Positions 16,792 to 25,017 of a stretch of DNA of 64,000 bases are shown one piece after another. The notes under the pieces were generated by a model. That model had not been told where the DNA came from and made no database searches. It saw only the letters and a program-made list of their open reading frames with translations. Position 1 is the stretch's first letter. Every line of letters starts with the position of its first letter. The stretch covers positions 124,001-188,000 of the forward strand of contig JAGYIQ010000006.1 in NCBI GenBank assembly GCA_018402565.1, read 5' to 3'. The DNA is from Pirellulaceae bacterium. GTDB taxonomy: Bacteria; Planctomycetota; Planctomycetia; Pirellulales; Pirellulaceae. A program made the position numbers and the translations under genes.

Positions 16792-18123
16792 ATGATAACA
16801 CAAAGCACGACAAATGGCAAGAAAAATCGCCTGGCGTTTGCACCTGAAGAAACGCAGACGACAAGGATCGAAAACGAGATACGTTTCCTACAGTCGGTCG
16901 TTGCTGGTCGAGTTGACCCACGGGGCCGTGGCGTGACAAAAGCCATGTTCATCGGCGATGGGGTCGCAGAAGTCTATGAGGCAATAGGAGGTTTGTGGGC
17001 CAGTGGTATCTCTCCTGTTGACGCATTTTTCGAGCGGATGATTCGGAAGGCGGCGGACGCCTACAACATGCCGTTTGTCGAGAAGGTGTTGGAGCGGTCG
17101 GCAAACGGCGCATTTGTTGATTACTTTGCCGACAAAATACGCGAGGCATACCAGAAAGACCAAGAGCGGATTTTGATTGCCGACCTAAAGTCGCTCCACG
17201 ACCGTGGTGACGATGTATCGGAACTGGTCGGCAAGTTGACGCGGTTGACTCAAACGACGCCAGAGCCAAAAGCAACGGGGCTCCGCTCTGGGGTTGAGTG
17301 GCTTGACCGAAAACTGGTCGAGATTGCCAGCTGCAAAGTGCGGCCGTTGCTGCCGACCTGCTCCGCCCTCGAGGGGTTGGAAATCGGGCCAGGTTTGATA
17401 ATGGGGCTGGGTGCGCCACCAGGAGCAGGCAAAACCGCCCTTGCCCTTCAAGTTACGTTCGATGCGTTGAAGCTGGACCCGTCACTCATCGCGTACATCG
17501 CGCCAGCGGACACGTCTTTCGATGTCATTCTCAATCGGATCATTTCACGCGACACGCGGATCAGCTACAAGAAACTGCGGCATAACGATATGGAACCGGA
17601 GGAGAGACGCAAGGCGATTGATGCGCTCGAGAACATGCGTGACATTGTCGCCAGGATAAAGGTGGTGGACCCTGCCGGCTATCTCGAGTTGCTGATGCTG
17701 CAAGAGTCTCCACCAGGTCTATTGATCGTTGACTATTTGCAAAAGTTCACCCCACCAGGCGTTGAAAAACGAGCAGGAATCGACGACCTGATGACGCTGC
17801 TACGTTCGCTTGCTGATGGCGGCTGGTCAGTTCTCGCGATCAGTGCAATCAAGCGAGGCGAAAAAGGCAGCTACGAGTCGAAGTCTCTCGGGTTGTCGTC
17901 TTTCCGCGAGTCGAGCGAAATCGAGTTCAACCTAGACTCCGCTTACGTTCTCAAGGAGGACGGAGAATCGGAAGATAAGAGTTTCGTTACCGACGTTCTG
18001 CTCGAGTGTTGCAAAAATCGCCACGGGGCCATGAAAGATTTTCCCCTCAAGTTTGACAAGCCAAGGATGGAGTTTTCGCACCGGACAATCGCAGCGTTTG
18101 ACCCGTTCGGGGGTGACCAATGA
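16792..18123 (+). CDS. DnaB-like replicative helicase / RecA-fold ATPase
   Basis: The 443-residue protein has the DnaB layout. The N-terminal helical domain (residues about 20-130, EIRFLQSVVAGRVDP) is followed by a RecA-type ATPase core. The Walker A motif is GAPPGAGKTALAL near residue 205 and the Walker B segment is LLIVDYLQKF near residue 310, the DnaB-type DYLQ signature. The stop overlaps the next gene by four bases (ATGA), so translation is probably coupled. Together with the winged-helix gene and the iterons at 18422-18520 this makes a compact replication module, suggesting that the excised element can replicate. It could also be a RepA/AAD-type ATPase; the DYLQ motif favours the helicase reading. 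Confidence 0.75.
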   Translation: MITQSTTNGKKNRLAFAPEETQTTRIENEIRFLQSVVAGRVDPRGRGVTKAMFIGDGVAEVYEAIGGLWASGISPVDAFFERMIRKAADAYNMPFVEKVLERSANGAFVDYFADKIREAYQKDQERILIADLKSLHDRGDDVSELVGKLTRLTQTTPEPKATGLRSGVEWLDRKLVEIASCKVRPLLPTCSALEGLEIGPGLIMGLGAPPGAGKTALALQVTFDALKLDPSLIAYIAPADTSFDVILNRIISRDTRISYKKLRHNDMEPEERRKAIDALENMRDIVARIKVVDPAGYLELLMLQESPPGLLIVDYLQKFTPPGVEKRAGIDDLMTLLRSLADGGWSVLAISAIKRGEKGSYESKSLGLSSFRESSEIEFNLDSAYVLKEDGESEDKSFVTDVLLECCKNRHGAMKDFPLKFDKPRMEFSHRTIAAFDPFGGDQ

Positions 18124-18458
18124 AGCGACCCACCGCAAAGAAGAAATCGGGAATGAGGTTCGAGCAGCTGAATCTGCTGGTTGACCAGGTCCTACACCGC
18201 CTACCGAGTCTATCCCATCGCGTTGTGCTGCTGGTCGGCTGGAGGCACGCCAAGCCAAATGGAGAGTTCCGCGCGTCCTCCCAGCAAATAGCAGACGCGG
18301 CTGGGATCAGTAAACGCCAGGCCGTCAGGACTATCGACGACCTTGTTGCGATTGGAGCACTAGAGGTCACAGGCCAGGAGCGTGGCAGTATTCCCAGGAC
18401 CTACAAGATAACGGGGCGTCCTAGGGGTGACACCATGTCACCGAGAGCTGATTGCTAG
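18120..18458 (+). CDS. Winged-helix DNA-binding protein, probable replication initiator or regulator
   Basis: The 112-residue protein begins inside the stop of the helicase gene (ATGA overlap). A helix-turn-helix is clear: SSQQIADAAGISKRQAVRTI, followed by DDLVAIGALEV and a strand RTYKITG, the usual wing. Its last codons run through the first iteron, so gene and candidate origin overlap. A plasmid-type initiator or copy-control repressor that binds the adjacent TAGGGGTGACA repeats is inferred. It is short for a full initiator, which usually has two winged helices. Confidence 0.7.
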   Translation: MKRPTAKKKSGMRFEQLNLLVDQVLHRLPSLSHRVVLLVGWRHAKPNGEFRASSQQIADAAGISKRQAVRTIDDLVAIGALEVTGQERGSIPRTYKITGRPRGDTMSPRADC

Positions 18459-18520
18459 GGGTGACATTTGCGACAGCTAGGGGTGACATTTGCGACATTT
18501 AGGGGTGACACCATGTCACC
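18422..18520. promoter_or_regulatory. Iteron cluster with palindromes, candidate replication origin
   Basis: TAGGGGTGACA occurs at 18422-18432, 18456-18466, 18478-18488 and 18500-18510; the last three are exactly 22 bp apart (two helical turns). The first and last copies run into the palindrome GGTGACACCATGTCACC (18426-18442 and 18504-18520). The next gene's ATG (18513) lies inside the second palindrome, so binding there could also block its translation or transcription. Confidence 0.65.
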
Positions 18521-18812
18521 ACATACAGAATGTACAGAAACATTGCGTGCGTCTTTCGCTGACGCTGACGCACCCAATGACAGATTCAGGGAGGGTTGCG
18601 GCGGGGCCAGTCCGACCGCGACAGCCAGCTGGGAGGTGCTCGACGATGTTCGACGATGTTCGAGAAATCCAAGACCGTCCAAGACCGTCCAAGACCCCGA
18701 CCGAGGGAACCGGGGAACGGAACGGAACTTTGCGGAACTGTTCCGCGATGACCAGGCACACCGGGACGCGGGACCGGAGCAAACCAAGACCAGGGAGGAC
18801 ACGAAGCGATGA
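18513..18812 (+). CDS. Small unknown protein of the replication region
   Basis: The 99-residue frame begins at an ATG inside the second palindrome with AGGGG upstream, and ends in an ATGA overlap with the next gene; both suggest it is translated. Its first residues (GDTMSPHTEC with the bases before the ATG) duplicate the last residues of the winged-helix gene (GDTMSPRADC), so the segment arose by tandem duplication. The composition is polar and Arg/Asp-rich with short internal repeats near 18650-18700. No family is recognised. Confidence 0.4.
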   Translation: MSPHTECTETLRASFADADAPNDRFREGCGGASPTATASWEVLDDVRRCSRNPRPSKTVQDPDRGNRGTERNFAELFRDDQAHRDAGPEQTKTREDTKR

Positions 18813-19182
18813 GCGAGGCAACCACGGAGCAACTACACCAGGCGGACGCCCTCGAGGTCGGACAGTGGCCGAGCTGGCTGGTTGGCAGGATTCGCCAGGC
18901 AATCGAGGCCGGCAAAGTGCGGCGAGGCCGGTTCAGAGGGACGGGCGATCGGGAGCTGGTCGTTGATTTTTGCGGGGCTCGATTCTGTTCGGGCGCTGGG
19001 GGTGCTGCGGGGATCGGCTGATTCTCGAGGCCGAGGTGGGCGTGGGCTCGGCTGAGATCCAAGCGGAGGCCAACCGGCTGGGGCTGCTGCTGGGGGCTCG
19101 GGTGCGGATCTGCTGCGGGTCCCCCACGGTTCGAGTGGAGTTGATCGACCCCTCGAGCAGCTGCGACACCGAGGGCGACTGA
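18809..19182 (+). pseudogene. Unknown small protein, apparent frameshift in a T run
   Basis: An ORF starts at 18809 (GGGAGG upstream, ATGA overlap) and stops at 19021. A second frame (18970-19182) carries DRLILEAEVGVGSAEIQAEA and VRICCGSPTVRVELI, which look like a natural continuation. Adding one T to the run at 18966-18970 joins them into a single protein of about 124 residues with continuous secondary structure. Either the base is a sequencing loss or the gene is broken. No family is recognised. Confidence 0.45.
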
Positions 19183-19599
19183 GCCAGGCCAGGAGACCCC
19201 CACGGCGGGGGCCAGGAGCGACGGAGACGAGCGTTGAGCGTGGAGGCGACAGCAGAGCGGACAGCCTTGTCGGACGCCACAGCGAGCGAGCCAGGAGCCA
19301 GGGCGACCAGGCCCGCCAGGCCGGCCAGGAAACCGAGCGGGTCCTTTTTTGAGGTTTTAACACCCGACCCCAGAGGGATAAGCCAAAATCTTATACAAAC
19401 TCGCTCGCTTTTTTTCTTGAAACTTTTACCGCGGTTCCCGCGGTAATGGGGCGATTGTTGTGTTGATTTTTTTGGCGGGTTTTCGCTACGCTGACGAATG
19501 CAGGGAATGCAGGTTGGCGAGGCCTGCTCGGGGGGGGCCGGTTAGGTCATTTTCCGGTCCCCCCTTTTTTCACCACTACCACCAGCGGAAGGCGCACCA
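19183..19599. promoter_or_regulatory. Regulatory spacer with perfect palindrome
   Basis: No gene is seen. TTACCGCGG-TTC-CCGCGGTAA at 19426-19446 is a perfect 9-bp inverted repeat in an AT-rich stretch, a plausible operator. A terminator follows at 19531-19571. Confidence 0.5.
19531..19571 (+). terminator. GC-rich rho-independent terminator (copy 1)
   Basis: GGGGGGGCCGG and CCGGTCCCCCC form the stem, followed by TTTTTT. The preceding ATGCAGGTTGG and the overall layout recur at 22530-22600. Confidence 0.75.
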
Positions 19600-20187
19600 A
19601 TGGCGAAGAAATCATCCACATCCACCCCCACCGAGATCGACCCGCGGGAGCGACTCGAGCAGTTGGCCACCGAGATCACAAACGCGGAGAACGAGCTGGG
19701 CGAGATCTACGCTCGATTGTGGAACACGGAAACCCCGACCGCCGATCTGGTCCGAAAGTACCAGGCGACCCGCGAGGGCACCACCGATTTGTACAGATGC
19801 GCCGGTCGCCTGGCGAATGATCTGGTGGCCATCGGCCAGGCCAGTATCGACCAGCTGGAGGCCAAGTTCGCAGATGCCGCGGCCGCACACGCGGAGGCAA
19901 TCGAGAAGGCGAAGGCGATCATGATCGAGGCCGGCTGCGGACCCGAGACCATCCTGCTACCAGGTGGGGAGCGTTTGATCGACCACAACCCGCTAAACGC
20001 TCAAAACAAGTTCGCCAAGTTGGCCGAGCGGCATGTATCGGTCCAACCAGCACGCGAGCGACTCGAGGCGGTTCGCGGAGAGCTGGACTCGGCACAGTCT
20101 GAGCAATCGCACCATCGGCAAAACCGCGAGGCAATTCGCCAGCGGATCGGGCAAGAGTGGTCCGCGGCTATCGGTTCGGCCAAGTAG
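19600..20187 (+). CDS. Coiled-coil protein of unknown function
   Basis: The 195-residue protein starts at an ATG preceded by GGAAGG. It is predicted largely helical, with heptad-like stretches in RLEQLATEITNAENELGEIY and the C-terminal QSHHRQNREAIRQRI. There is no signal peptide or membrane segment. It lies 38 bp before the tape-measure-like gene and probably shares its transcript. In phages the genes before a tape measure are often tail assembly chaperones, but no similarity to those is evident. Confidence 0.7.
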   Translation: MAKKSSTSTPTEIDPRERLEQLATEITNAENELGEIYARLWNTETPTADLVRKYQATREGTTDLYRCAGRLANDLVAIGQASIDQLEAKFADAAAAHAEAIEKAKAIMIEAGCGPETILLPGGERLIDHNPLNAQNKFAKLAERHVSVQPARERLEAVRGELDSAQSEQSHHRQNREAIRQRIGQEWSAAIGSAK

Positions 20188-20225
20188 GACACCATCGGCC
20201 GAGGGGCCAGGAGGCAAAGTAGATC

Positions 20226-21965
20226 ATGTCAGCGCAAGGAATCAGAGCCGGCCGAGCATACGTCGAGATGGGGACAGATGATTCCCGTTTCAACAAGGGG
20301 CTACAGTCCGCACAGAGGCGGCTAAATGCGTTTGCGGCGTCGATGGCCAAAGTTGGGGCCGGCGTTGGGGCCGTTGGTACTTCAATCGTCGCTCCCATCG
20401 TTGGCGCGGCGTTCCAGTTCCAAGCGACCGGCGATGAACTAGCCAAGATGTCCCAGCGGACCGGGGTATCCGTGGAGGCTTTGAGCGAGCTGCGACACGC
20501 TGCCGGCCAGTCGGACCTGGCGTTCGAGGACCTGGGCAAGTCTGTAACGATCATGCAGCAGCTGCTCGACGGGGCGTTGAGCGGCAACCAGGCCAATATC
20601 GACAAGTTGGCCAAGCTAGGGCTCACGGCCGAACAGTTGGGAAGCATGACACCCGATCAGCAGTTGGAAGCGTTCGCCGATCGCCTGGCTGCCATTGACG
20701 ACCCAGCAGAACGGGCGGCCAGAGCTATCGAAATGTTTGGCGAAGATGGGCGAAAAATGCTCCCGATGCTGGCAGGTGGAGCTGAGGGTATCCAAGACCT
20801 ACGGGCCGAGGCTCGAGCACTCGGTCTCCAGATGAGCACCGAGGACGCAAACGCGGCGGCTGCTCTGGGCGATGCATGGGCTATCCTGCGAAAATCTGCG
20901 GACATGATCGTTACGCGGATCGGTGGGGCCGTGGCTCCTGCTTTGATAAAAGTGGCAGAGCTGATAACCCCAGTAGTTTCGGGCGTTTCCAAGTTCATCG
21001 ACAGAAACCGCGATCTTGTTGTAACCGCTCTGGCAGTTGGCGCGACCATTGCGGGCGTCGGGGCTGGTCTGGTTTTGGTAGGTGGGGCTGCGGCTGGCTT
21101 ATCATTGGCGATGGGTGGCATCATGGCGGCGGGGACCGCACTAACTGCCGTGGTTGGTGGCGTCGTTTCAGTGCTTGGAGTTGTCGCAACTCCACTCGGG
21201 GCGGTCTCTGCGCTACTGATTGGAGGTGCGGCCTATTGGTTGGCATACACAGAATCGGGGCGAATGACGGTTGACTGGTTCGCTCGTAATTTCTTAGCAT
21301 TAAAAGAAATCGCAGTCGAAACGATGGGAGGCGTCTATAACGCCATCGCCGGTGGCAATTTGGGATTGGCTGCCGAAATCGCGATGACTGGCGTTCAATT
21401 GGCGTTCGCAACAATTCTTGAGGAAATCATGGGCATGTTTGGCACTTCCATTGCGGAAATGCTGAATATGTTTAATGAGTTCGTTGATAAAATCGCGACC
21501 CTTACGAAGGCAATCGTTACGGTCACTCGGATCGGTTTTAACGAGATGACGGGCGGAGCGTTCAAGGAGCAACTAGCACAACTGACGGCCATTACCGACA
21601 TTCTCGGTTCGCTCGGCAAAGTCAGTATGGATACCGCCATTGGTAGTTTGGCCGACGGTTTGGACGTTGACGGGCTGCGCGAGCGGCTGGCAGCGTTAAA
21701 CGGCACCGCGGGCGAGGCAGCGTCGAGAACTTCAGCGGGAGGGCTGGGGTTCGATATTGATGCAATTCTAAAGCAGCTGGCCAAGACGATGACAATAGGC
21801 GTTCAGCAGGCCTCGAGCGTGGCCAGTGTCGGCACGTTCAGCGGCCAGCAGATCGCCATGATGGGTTTCGGGTCCGATGACCTGCAAATTCGACAAATTG
21901 AAAAGATCGAAGAAACGAACAGGCTTTTAAGAGAAGCCGCTAACAATCGGCCAAAGGTCGAATAG
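20226..21965 (+). CDS. Phage tail tape-measure-like protein
   Basis: The 579-residue protein starts like phage minor-tail/tape-measure proteins (AYVEMGTDDSRFNKGLQSA), continues with ATGDELAKMSQRTGVSVEAL and EDLGKSVTIM, then has several Gly/Ala-rich hydrophobic segments between residues about 260 and 350 that could span a membrane. Tape-measure proteins set tail length and pass through the host membrane during DNA entry. No other virion gene is present, and 579 residues is at the short end for the family. In this context it may be a relic, part of a satellite that uses a helper phage tail, or a protein with an unrelated role at the membrane. Confidence 0.75.
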   Translation: MSAQGIRAGRAYVEMGTDDSRFNKGLQSAQRRLNAFAASMAKVGAGVGAVGTSIVAPIVGAAFQFQATGDELAKMSQRTGVSVEALSELRHAAGQSDLAFEDLGKSVTIMQQLLDGALSGNQANIDKLAKLGLTAEQLGSMTPDQQLEAFADRLAAIDDPAERAARAIEMFGEDGRKMLPMLAGGAEGIQDLRAEARALGLQMSTEDANAAAALGDAWAILRKSADMIVTRIGGAVAPALIKVAELITPVVSGVSKFIDRNRDLVVTALAVGATIAGVGAGLVLVGGAAAGLSLAMGGIMAAGTALTAVVGGVVSVLGVVATPLGAVSALLIGGAAYWLAYTESGRMTVDWFARNFLALKEIAVETMGGVYNAIAGGNLGLAAEIAMTGVQLAFATILEEIMGMFGTSIAEMLNMFNEFVDKIATLTKAIVTVTRIGFNEMTGGAFKEQLAQLTAITDILGSLGKVSMDTAIGSLADGLDVDGLRERLAALNGTAGEAASRTSAGGLGFDIDAILKQLAKTMTIGVQQASSVASVGTFSGQQIAMMGFGSDDLQIRQIEKIEETNRLLREAANNRPKVE

Positions 21966-22025
21966 CACGTTTGGCCAGGTGGCCAGTCGTTTGGGACAGA
22001 CATTTTCACACAAAGGCAAAATACG

Positions 22026-22532
22026 ATGACAACTGCGGCAATGCGACAAAAGGCGATGGAATCGTTAACCCTCCGTCGGGAGGCCCTGCCCAATTGGTTG
22101 GCACCCACGTTAAACGACAGCTACGCCAAGACCGCGACAGTCCACGCGGTCGGCGATTGGCAACCAGTCCGCGGCGAGATTCTGCGGGTTCGCGACTTGC
22201 AGGAGCGACCGTTGACGCTGGAGCAATTCATCGCTAACCCACTGCGGGAGCGTTCGCGTTATGTCCTGACTTTTTTCGATGAAAACGACTACACGGAAAA
22301 GCACGTCTATTATCGGCTGCTGTTCAAGAAGTTTTTTAGGAGCCCACTGCGGGTTGGGCTGTTCCGCGGGTCCAAACTGATCGAAACCCTCGAGCCGGTC
22401 TGGGGATCGACTGAGCGGGAGCGCATGCATTTGGCAGCGTTTGCCAAGGCGTTGATGGGCCAGAATTTTGGCGACCTGCGGCCGGGGATCTTTGCCGAGG
22501 ACCGCGCGAATCTGCCGGGCGCGTCGTACTGA
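22026..22532 (+). CDS. Unknown protein, paralogue of the gene at 23936
   Basis: The 168-residue protein aligns over about 110 residues with the product of 23936-24412. The shared pattern includes PLT(L/I)EQF, RSRY, a YYRLL or YHRLL segment, SPLRVGLFRGSKLIE versus CPLRVGVFLGSELVE, and a C-terminal GIFAED versus GVFSDD. The conserved beta-rich core suggests a small structural or adaptor protein. No outside family is recognised. It follows the tape-measure-like gene by 60 bp and precedes a terminator-like hairpin. Confidence 0.7.
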   Translation: MTTAAMRQKAMESLTLRREALPNWLAPTLNDSYAKTATVHAVGDWQPVRGEILRVRDLQERPLTLEQFIANPLRERSRYVLTFFDENDYTEKHVYYRLLFKKFFRSPLRVGLFRGSKLIETLEPVWGSTERERMHLAAFAKALMGQNFGDLRPGIFAEDRANLPGASY

Positions 22533-22548
22533 TGCAGGTTGGTTTGGG

Positions 22549-22600
22549 GATGGGGGCCGGTCGTCGTTGCGCCATTCGGTGGCCGGTTCCCTCCCTTTTT
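22549..22600 (+). terminator. GC-rich hairpin terminator (copy 2)
   Basis: GGGGGCCGGT and GGCCGGTTCCCTCCC can pair, and TTTTTTC follows. Together with the upstream ATGCAGGTTGG it repeats the arrangement at 19510-19571. Confidence 0.5.
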
Positions 22601-22642
22601 TCATTCTGGCCATTCTGGCCACCAGGATCTCGAGGGCTGGGC

Positions 22643-23233
22643 ATGAGTCATACCATAACACACGACCGCGCCAAGCGATCAAAACCGCGATCCCTCGAGC
22701 TGGTTCTACAGGCCGCCTATGCTCGGCTCGAGATCGCGCTGGGGCTGGACGTTGAGAGTTGGCGCTGGACCAAGCCGGCCAGCGTCGAGCGAGCTGGTCG
22801 GATTCTTCAATCACTGGACCAGGATCTCGCGACGTTCCGCGATTCTGACGCGGCGTTGGTCGATCTGGTTTTGCTGGGGATCACTTACAGCATGATCGGC
22901 GCACTCGCGAAGTTGCGGGATCTGCGGCATTGGCAAGTGCCAGCGACCGAGTCGGGCCGCGCTGCAGTTATCGCGGAGCTGAGAGAAACCCTCGAGGGAA
23001 TGGGTCTCCCCCGGTCGATCCTGCGACGGCTACCACACCCCTCGCGAGGTTCTCGGGCCAGAGGGGCCGGACGATGGGCAGTCGTAGGACCGCCAGAATC
23101 GAGCCAGGACGCAAGCGGACCCACGGAGGTCTCCACACAGGGGGACGCACCCCAGGAGGCGGGAGACGCGGAGCCAGGCAGCGAGGCGGCCAAAAAGGCG
23201 GCGGTTCTGCGGGTGATTCTCTTGATGGGATGA
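22643..23233 (+). CDS. Unknown element protein
   Basis: The 196-residue protein is read from ATG 22643 (GAGGG upstream); a longer frame from 22532 runs through the terminator and is rejected. The first 120 residues are helical (SLELVLQAAYARLEIALGL, ALVDLVLLGITYSMIGAL). The rest is Ser/Gly/Glu-rich and probably disordered until a short hydrophobic end (AAVLRVILLMG). No family is recognised. Confidence 0.6.
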   Translation: MSHTITHDRAKRSKPRSLELVLQAAYARLEIALGLDVESWRWTKPASVERAGRILQSLDQDLATFRDSDAALVDLVLLGITYSMIGALAKLRDLRHWQVPATESGRAAVIAELRETLEGMGLPRSILRRLPHPSRGSRARGAGRWAVVGPPESSQDASGPTEVSTQGDAPQEAGDAEPGSEAAKKAAVLRVILLMG

Positions 23234-23263
23234 TGGGCGACCAGGTCCCCCGCGATAAGTTCA

Positions 23264-23281
23264 AAGTGCAAATTTGCACTT
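23264..23281. promoter_or_regulatory. Palindrome 1, core GCAAATTTGC
   Basis: AAGTGCAAATTTGCACTT is an 18-bp perfect palindrome. Its core recurs at 23545-23570 and 23616-23646. Confidence 0.6.
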
Positions 23282-23317
23282 CGATCGAAGCGACCAGGTC
23301 CCCCGATCACTGACCAG

Positions 23318-23569
23318 ATGAGCCTGCTCCGTGGTCGCATTTACAATCGATCGAAAAAGGCGGTCGGGCGACCAGAAGGGACTGCAAGCAATAATGCGGA
23401 CAAAATGTCCACATTAAGAACTGCTGAGAAAATCGCACCCAAACACGGAGTTGATGAAAAGACGATTCGACGCGATGGCAAGTTTGCGGATGCTGTCGAG
23501 ACCCCCGTGGGCGTAAAATTACCACCACGGGAAACCGGGGACCGTTCAAACCGCAAATTTGCGACTTGA
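23318..23569 (+). CDS. ParB-like protein fragment
   Basis: The 83-residue ORF resembles the C-terminal end of ParB/Noc-type DNA-binding proteins of phages and plasmids: RGRIYNRSKKA, TAEKIAPKHGVDEKTIRR, FADAVE. The N-terminal ParB nuclease-like fold is missing, so it is either a remnant or a stand-alone helix-turn-helix protein. A GCAAATTTGC palindrome covers its last codons, and two more lie within 50-60 bp on either side. A partition or regulatory role for this cluster is inferred. Confidence 0.5.
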   Translation: MSLLRGRIYNRSKKAVGRPEGTASNNADKMSTLRTAEKIAPKHGVDEKTIRRDGKFADAVETPVGVKLPPRETGDRSNRKFAT

Positions 23570-23570
23570 A
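23545..23570. promoter_or_regulatory. Palindrome 2, core GCAAATTTGC
   Basis: CGCAAATTTGCG (23552-23563) is perfect and is flanked by the mirrored TTCAA and TTGAA. Confidence 0.55.
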
Positions 23571-23615
23571 ACCCAGGCGACCAGGTCCCTCGATTCTGAT
23601 CGGCAAACCGCGATC

Positions 23616-23646
23616 GTTTCAGAGCGCAAATTTGCGCCCTGAAAAC
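23616..23646. promoter_or_regulatory. Palindrome 3, core GCAAATTTGC
   Basis: GCGCAAATTTGCGC (23624-23637) is perfect. GTTTCAG on the left mirrors CTGAAAAC on the right with one extra A. Confidence 0.55.
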
Positions 23647-23935
23647 GAGCAACCAGCTAGGCCAGGAGGCCGCGACAGCTGCGGACCCCTCGAGCACTGA
23701 AGCGACCAGGACCCTCGATTCGTTGTTGCGTCGGCTGCTGCGATCTGTTACCGTGAAGGTCCCTAAAGCTGGGCAACCAGCAACAAGTCCTGAACGAAAA
23801 CAAGAACGAGCCTCAGCCTGGGCTCTAAAGTGTGGCGAAGCCGTGAGGCCCGCCGAGGCGGTCTTGTCCGCCTAGGAGCACTCTAGCGCCCGGGCTGGGA
23901 TTCGTGCGGGAAACCGCCGAGAAAGCGAGCCTATC

Positions 23936-24412
23936 ATGGCGATCAAGCACCAGGCCCAAACGGCCGTCAATCTTCCGTCGATCATCATCGACCAGTACCC
24001 GACCAGCACAAAGGTTACCAGGCCCCTCGAGTGGCGGTCCCATCGGTTCGAGCTGCTGGGGATTCGCGACACGGTCCGGCATCCCCTGACCATCGAACAA
24101 TTCCAGGCTCGGCCGTTGCTGCGGCGATCACGTTACCAGCTGCGGGTCGTTGATCTGCAAACCGGGGAGCTGAGAACGATCTACCACAGGCTGCTCCAGG
24201 AGCACTACCGCGAGTGTCCGCTACGGGTGGGAGTGTTTTTAGGCTCGGAGCTGGTCGAGCTCTTGTCGCCAAACTGGGGACCCACGGCGGCGGATCGTCG
24301 AGGGCTGCTGGGGTTCTTGGATAGGTTCAAGGTCCAAGACATGGGCGACCATCGGATCGGGGTTTTCAGCGATGATGGCGAAGTTATCACGTCCGAGAGC
24401 TTCAAGGCCTGA
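23936..24412 (+). CDS. Unknown protein, paralogue of the gene at 22026
   Basis: The 158-residue protein is clearly related to 22026-22532 (see that entry for shared motifs). The conserved positions are mostly hydrophobic or Arg, and the two N-terminal 40-50 residues differ. A terminator 28 bp downstream closes the unit. Retention of two diverged copies in such a small element suggests that each has a role. No family outside this pair is recognised. Confidence 0.7.
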   Translation: MAIKHQAQTAVNLPSIIIDQYPTSTKVTRPLEWRSHRFELLGIRDTVRHPLTIEQFQARPLLRRSRYQLRVVDLQTGELRTIYHRLLQEHYRECPLRVGVFLGSELVELLSPNWGPTAADRRGLLGFLDRFKVQDMGDHRIGVFSDDGEVITSESFKA

Positions 24413-24439
24413 CCAGGCGACCAGCAACCGAAACGACAC

Positions 24440-24470
24440 AGGCCCCAGGGGAGACTCTGGGGCCTTTTTT
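24440..24470 (+). terminator. Rho-independent terminator
   Basis: The stem GGCCCCAG/CTGGGGCC with an 8-nt loop is followed by TTTTTT. Confidence 0.9.
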
Positions 24471-24775
24471 GTTGGTCGCTCCATCGGTATGCCGTGGCGG
24501 TGGATCGGACACACCACCCAGGCTATCGTGGCCCCGTCGCCAGCGTCACGCGACGGAGGTTTGGGACCACAACCAGGTGTCGGTCGAAATAGCATCGGGT
24601 CATCGGTATCAATTTTGAAGCGCAAACCCGTATCGCACTGGTTTGGGTTTTGGAAATACGGGTTTTTCCCGAGAAAGTCGCGTTTCGGTGCGCTGGATTG
24701 CAAACGGGGGTAGAACTCGTTAAAATGCTGATTCGAGCGAGGAAACCCGAGTTTTTCGGGGGTTTTCGGGCCAAA
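24471..24775. other. Non-coding right end of the element
   Basis: No gene is supported. Short CGGGTTTTT/ACCCGAGTTTTT-like repeats near 24655-24770 are the only structure noticed. Confidence 0.4.
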
Positions 24776-24820
24776 ATGGCATGCAAGAGGTCATCGGTTC
24801 AAGTCCGTTATCCTCCACTA
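24776..24820 (+). other. attR (45-bp core, tRNA-Ala fragment)
   Basis: It is identical to 13748-13792. It lacks the 5' half of a tRNA, so it is a fragment and not a second tRNA gene. Confidence 0.9.
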
Positions 24821-25017
24821 TTATGATTGCTTTGTTGTAATTCTGTCGGCCAAGGGTCGATTTCTTGGCCGAGGGGCTGTTTCTGTTCTGCAGCTACGTC
24901 GGCTACACGGCCTATTTGCTCAACCGTTGATGTCGTTTTCAAAAGTGTCCGGTCGGTTTAGAATGGCGGGCCAGGATGGTGTCCCTCGGTTCGAACGTGG
25001 TGAGTTAGGTTCAATTC

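Noticed and set aside
24776..24820. Second tRNA-Ala gene
   Set aside because: Only the 3' half is present; there is no acceptor 5' strand or D arm. It is the attR copy.
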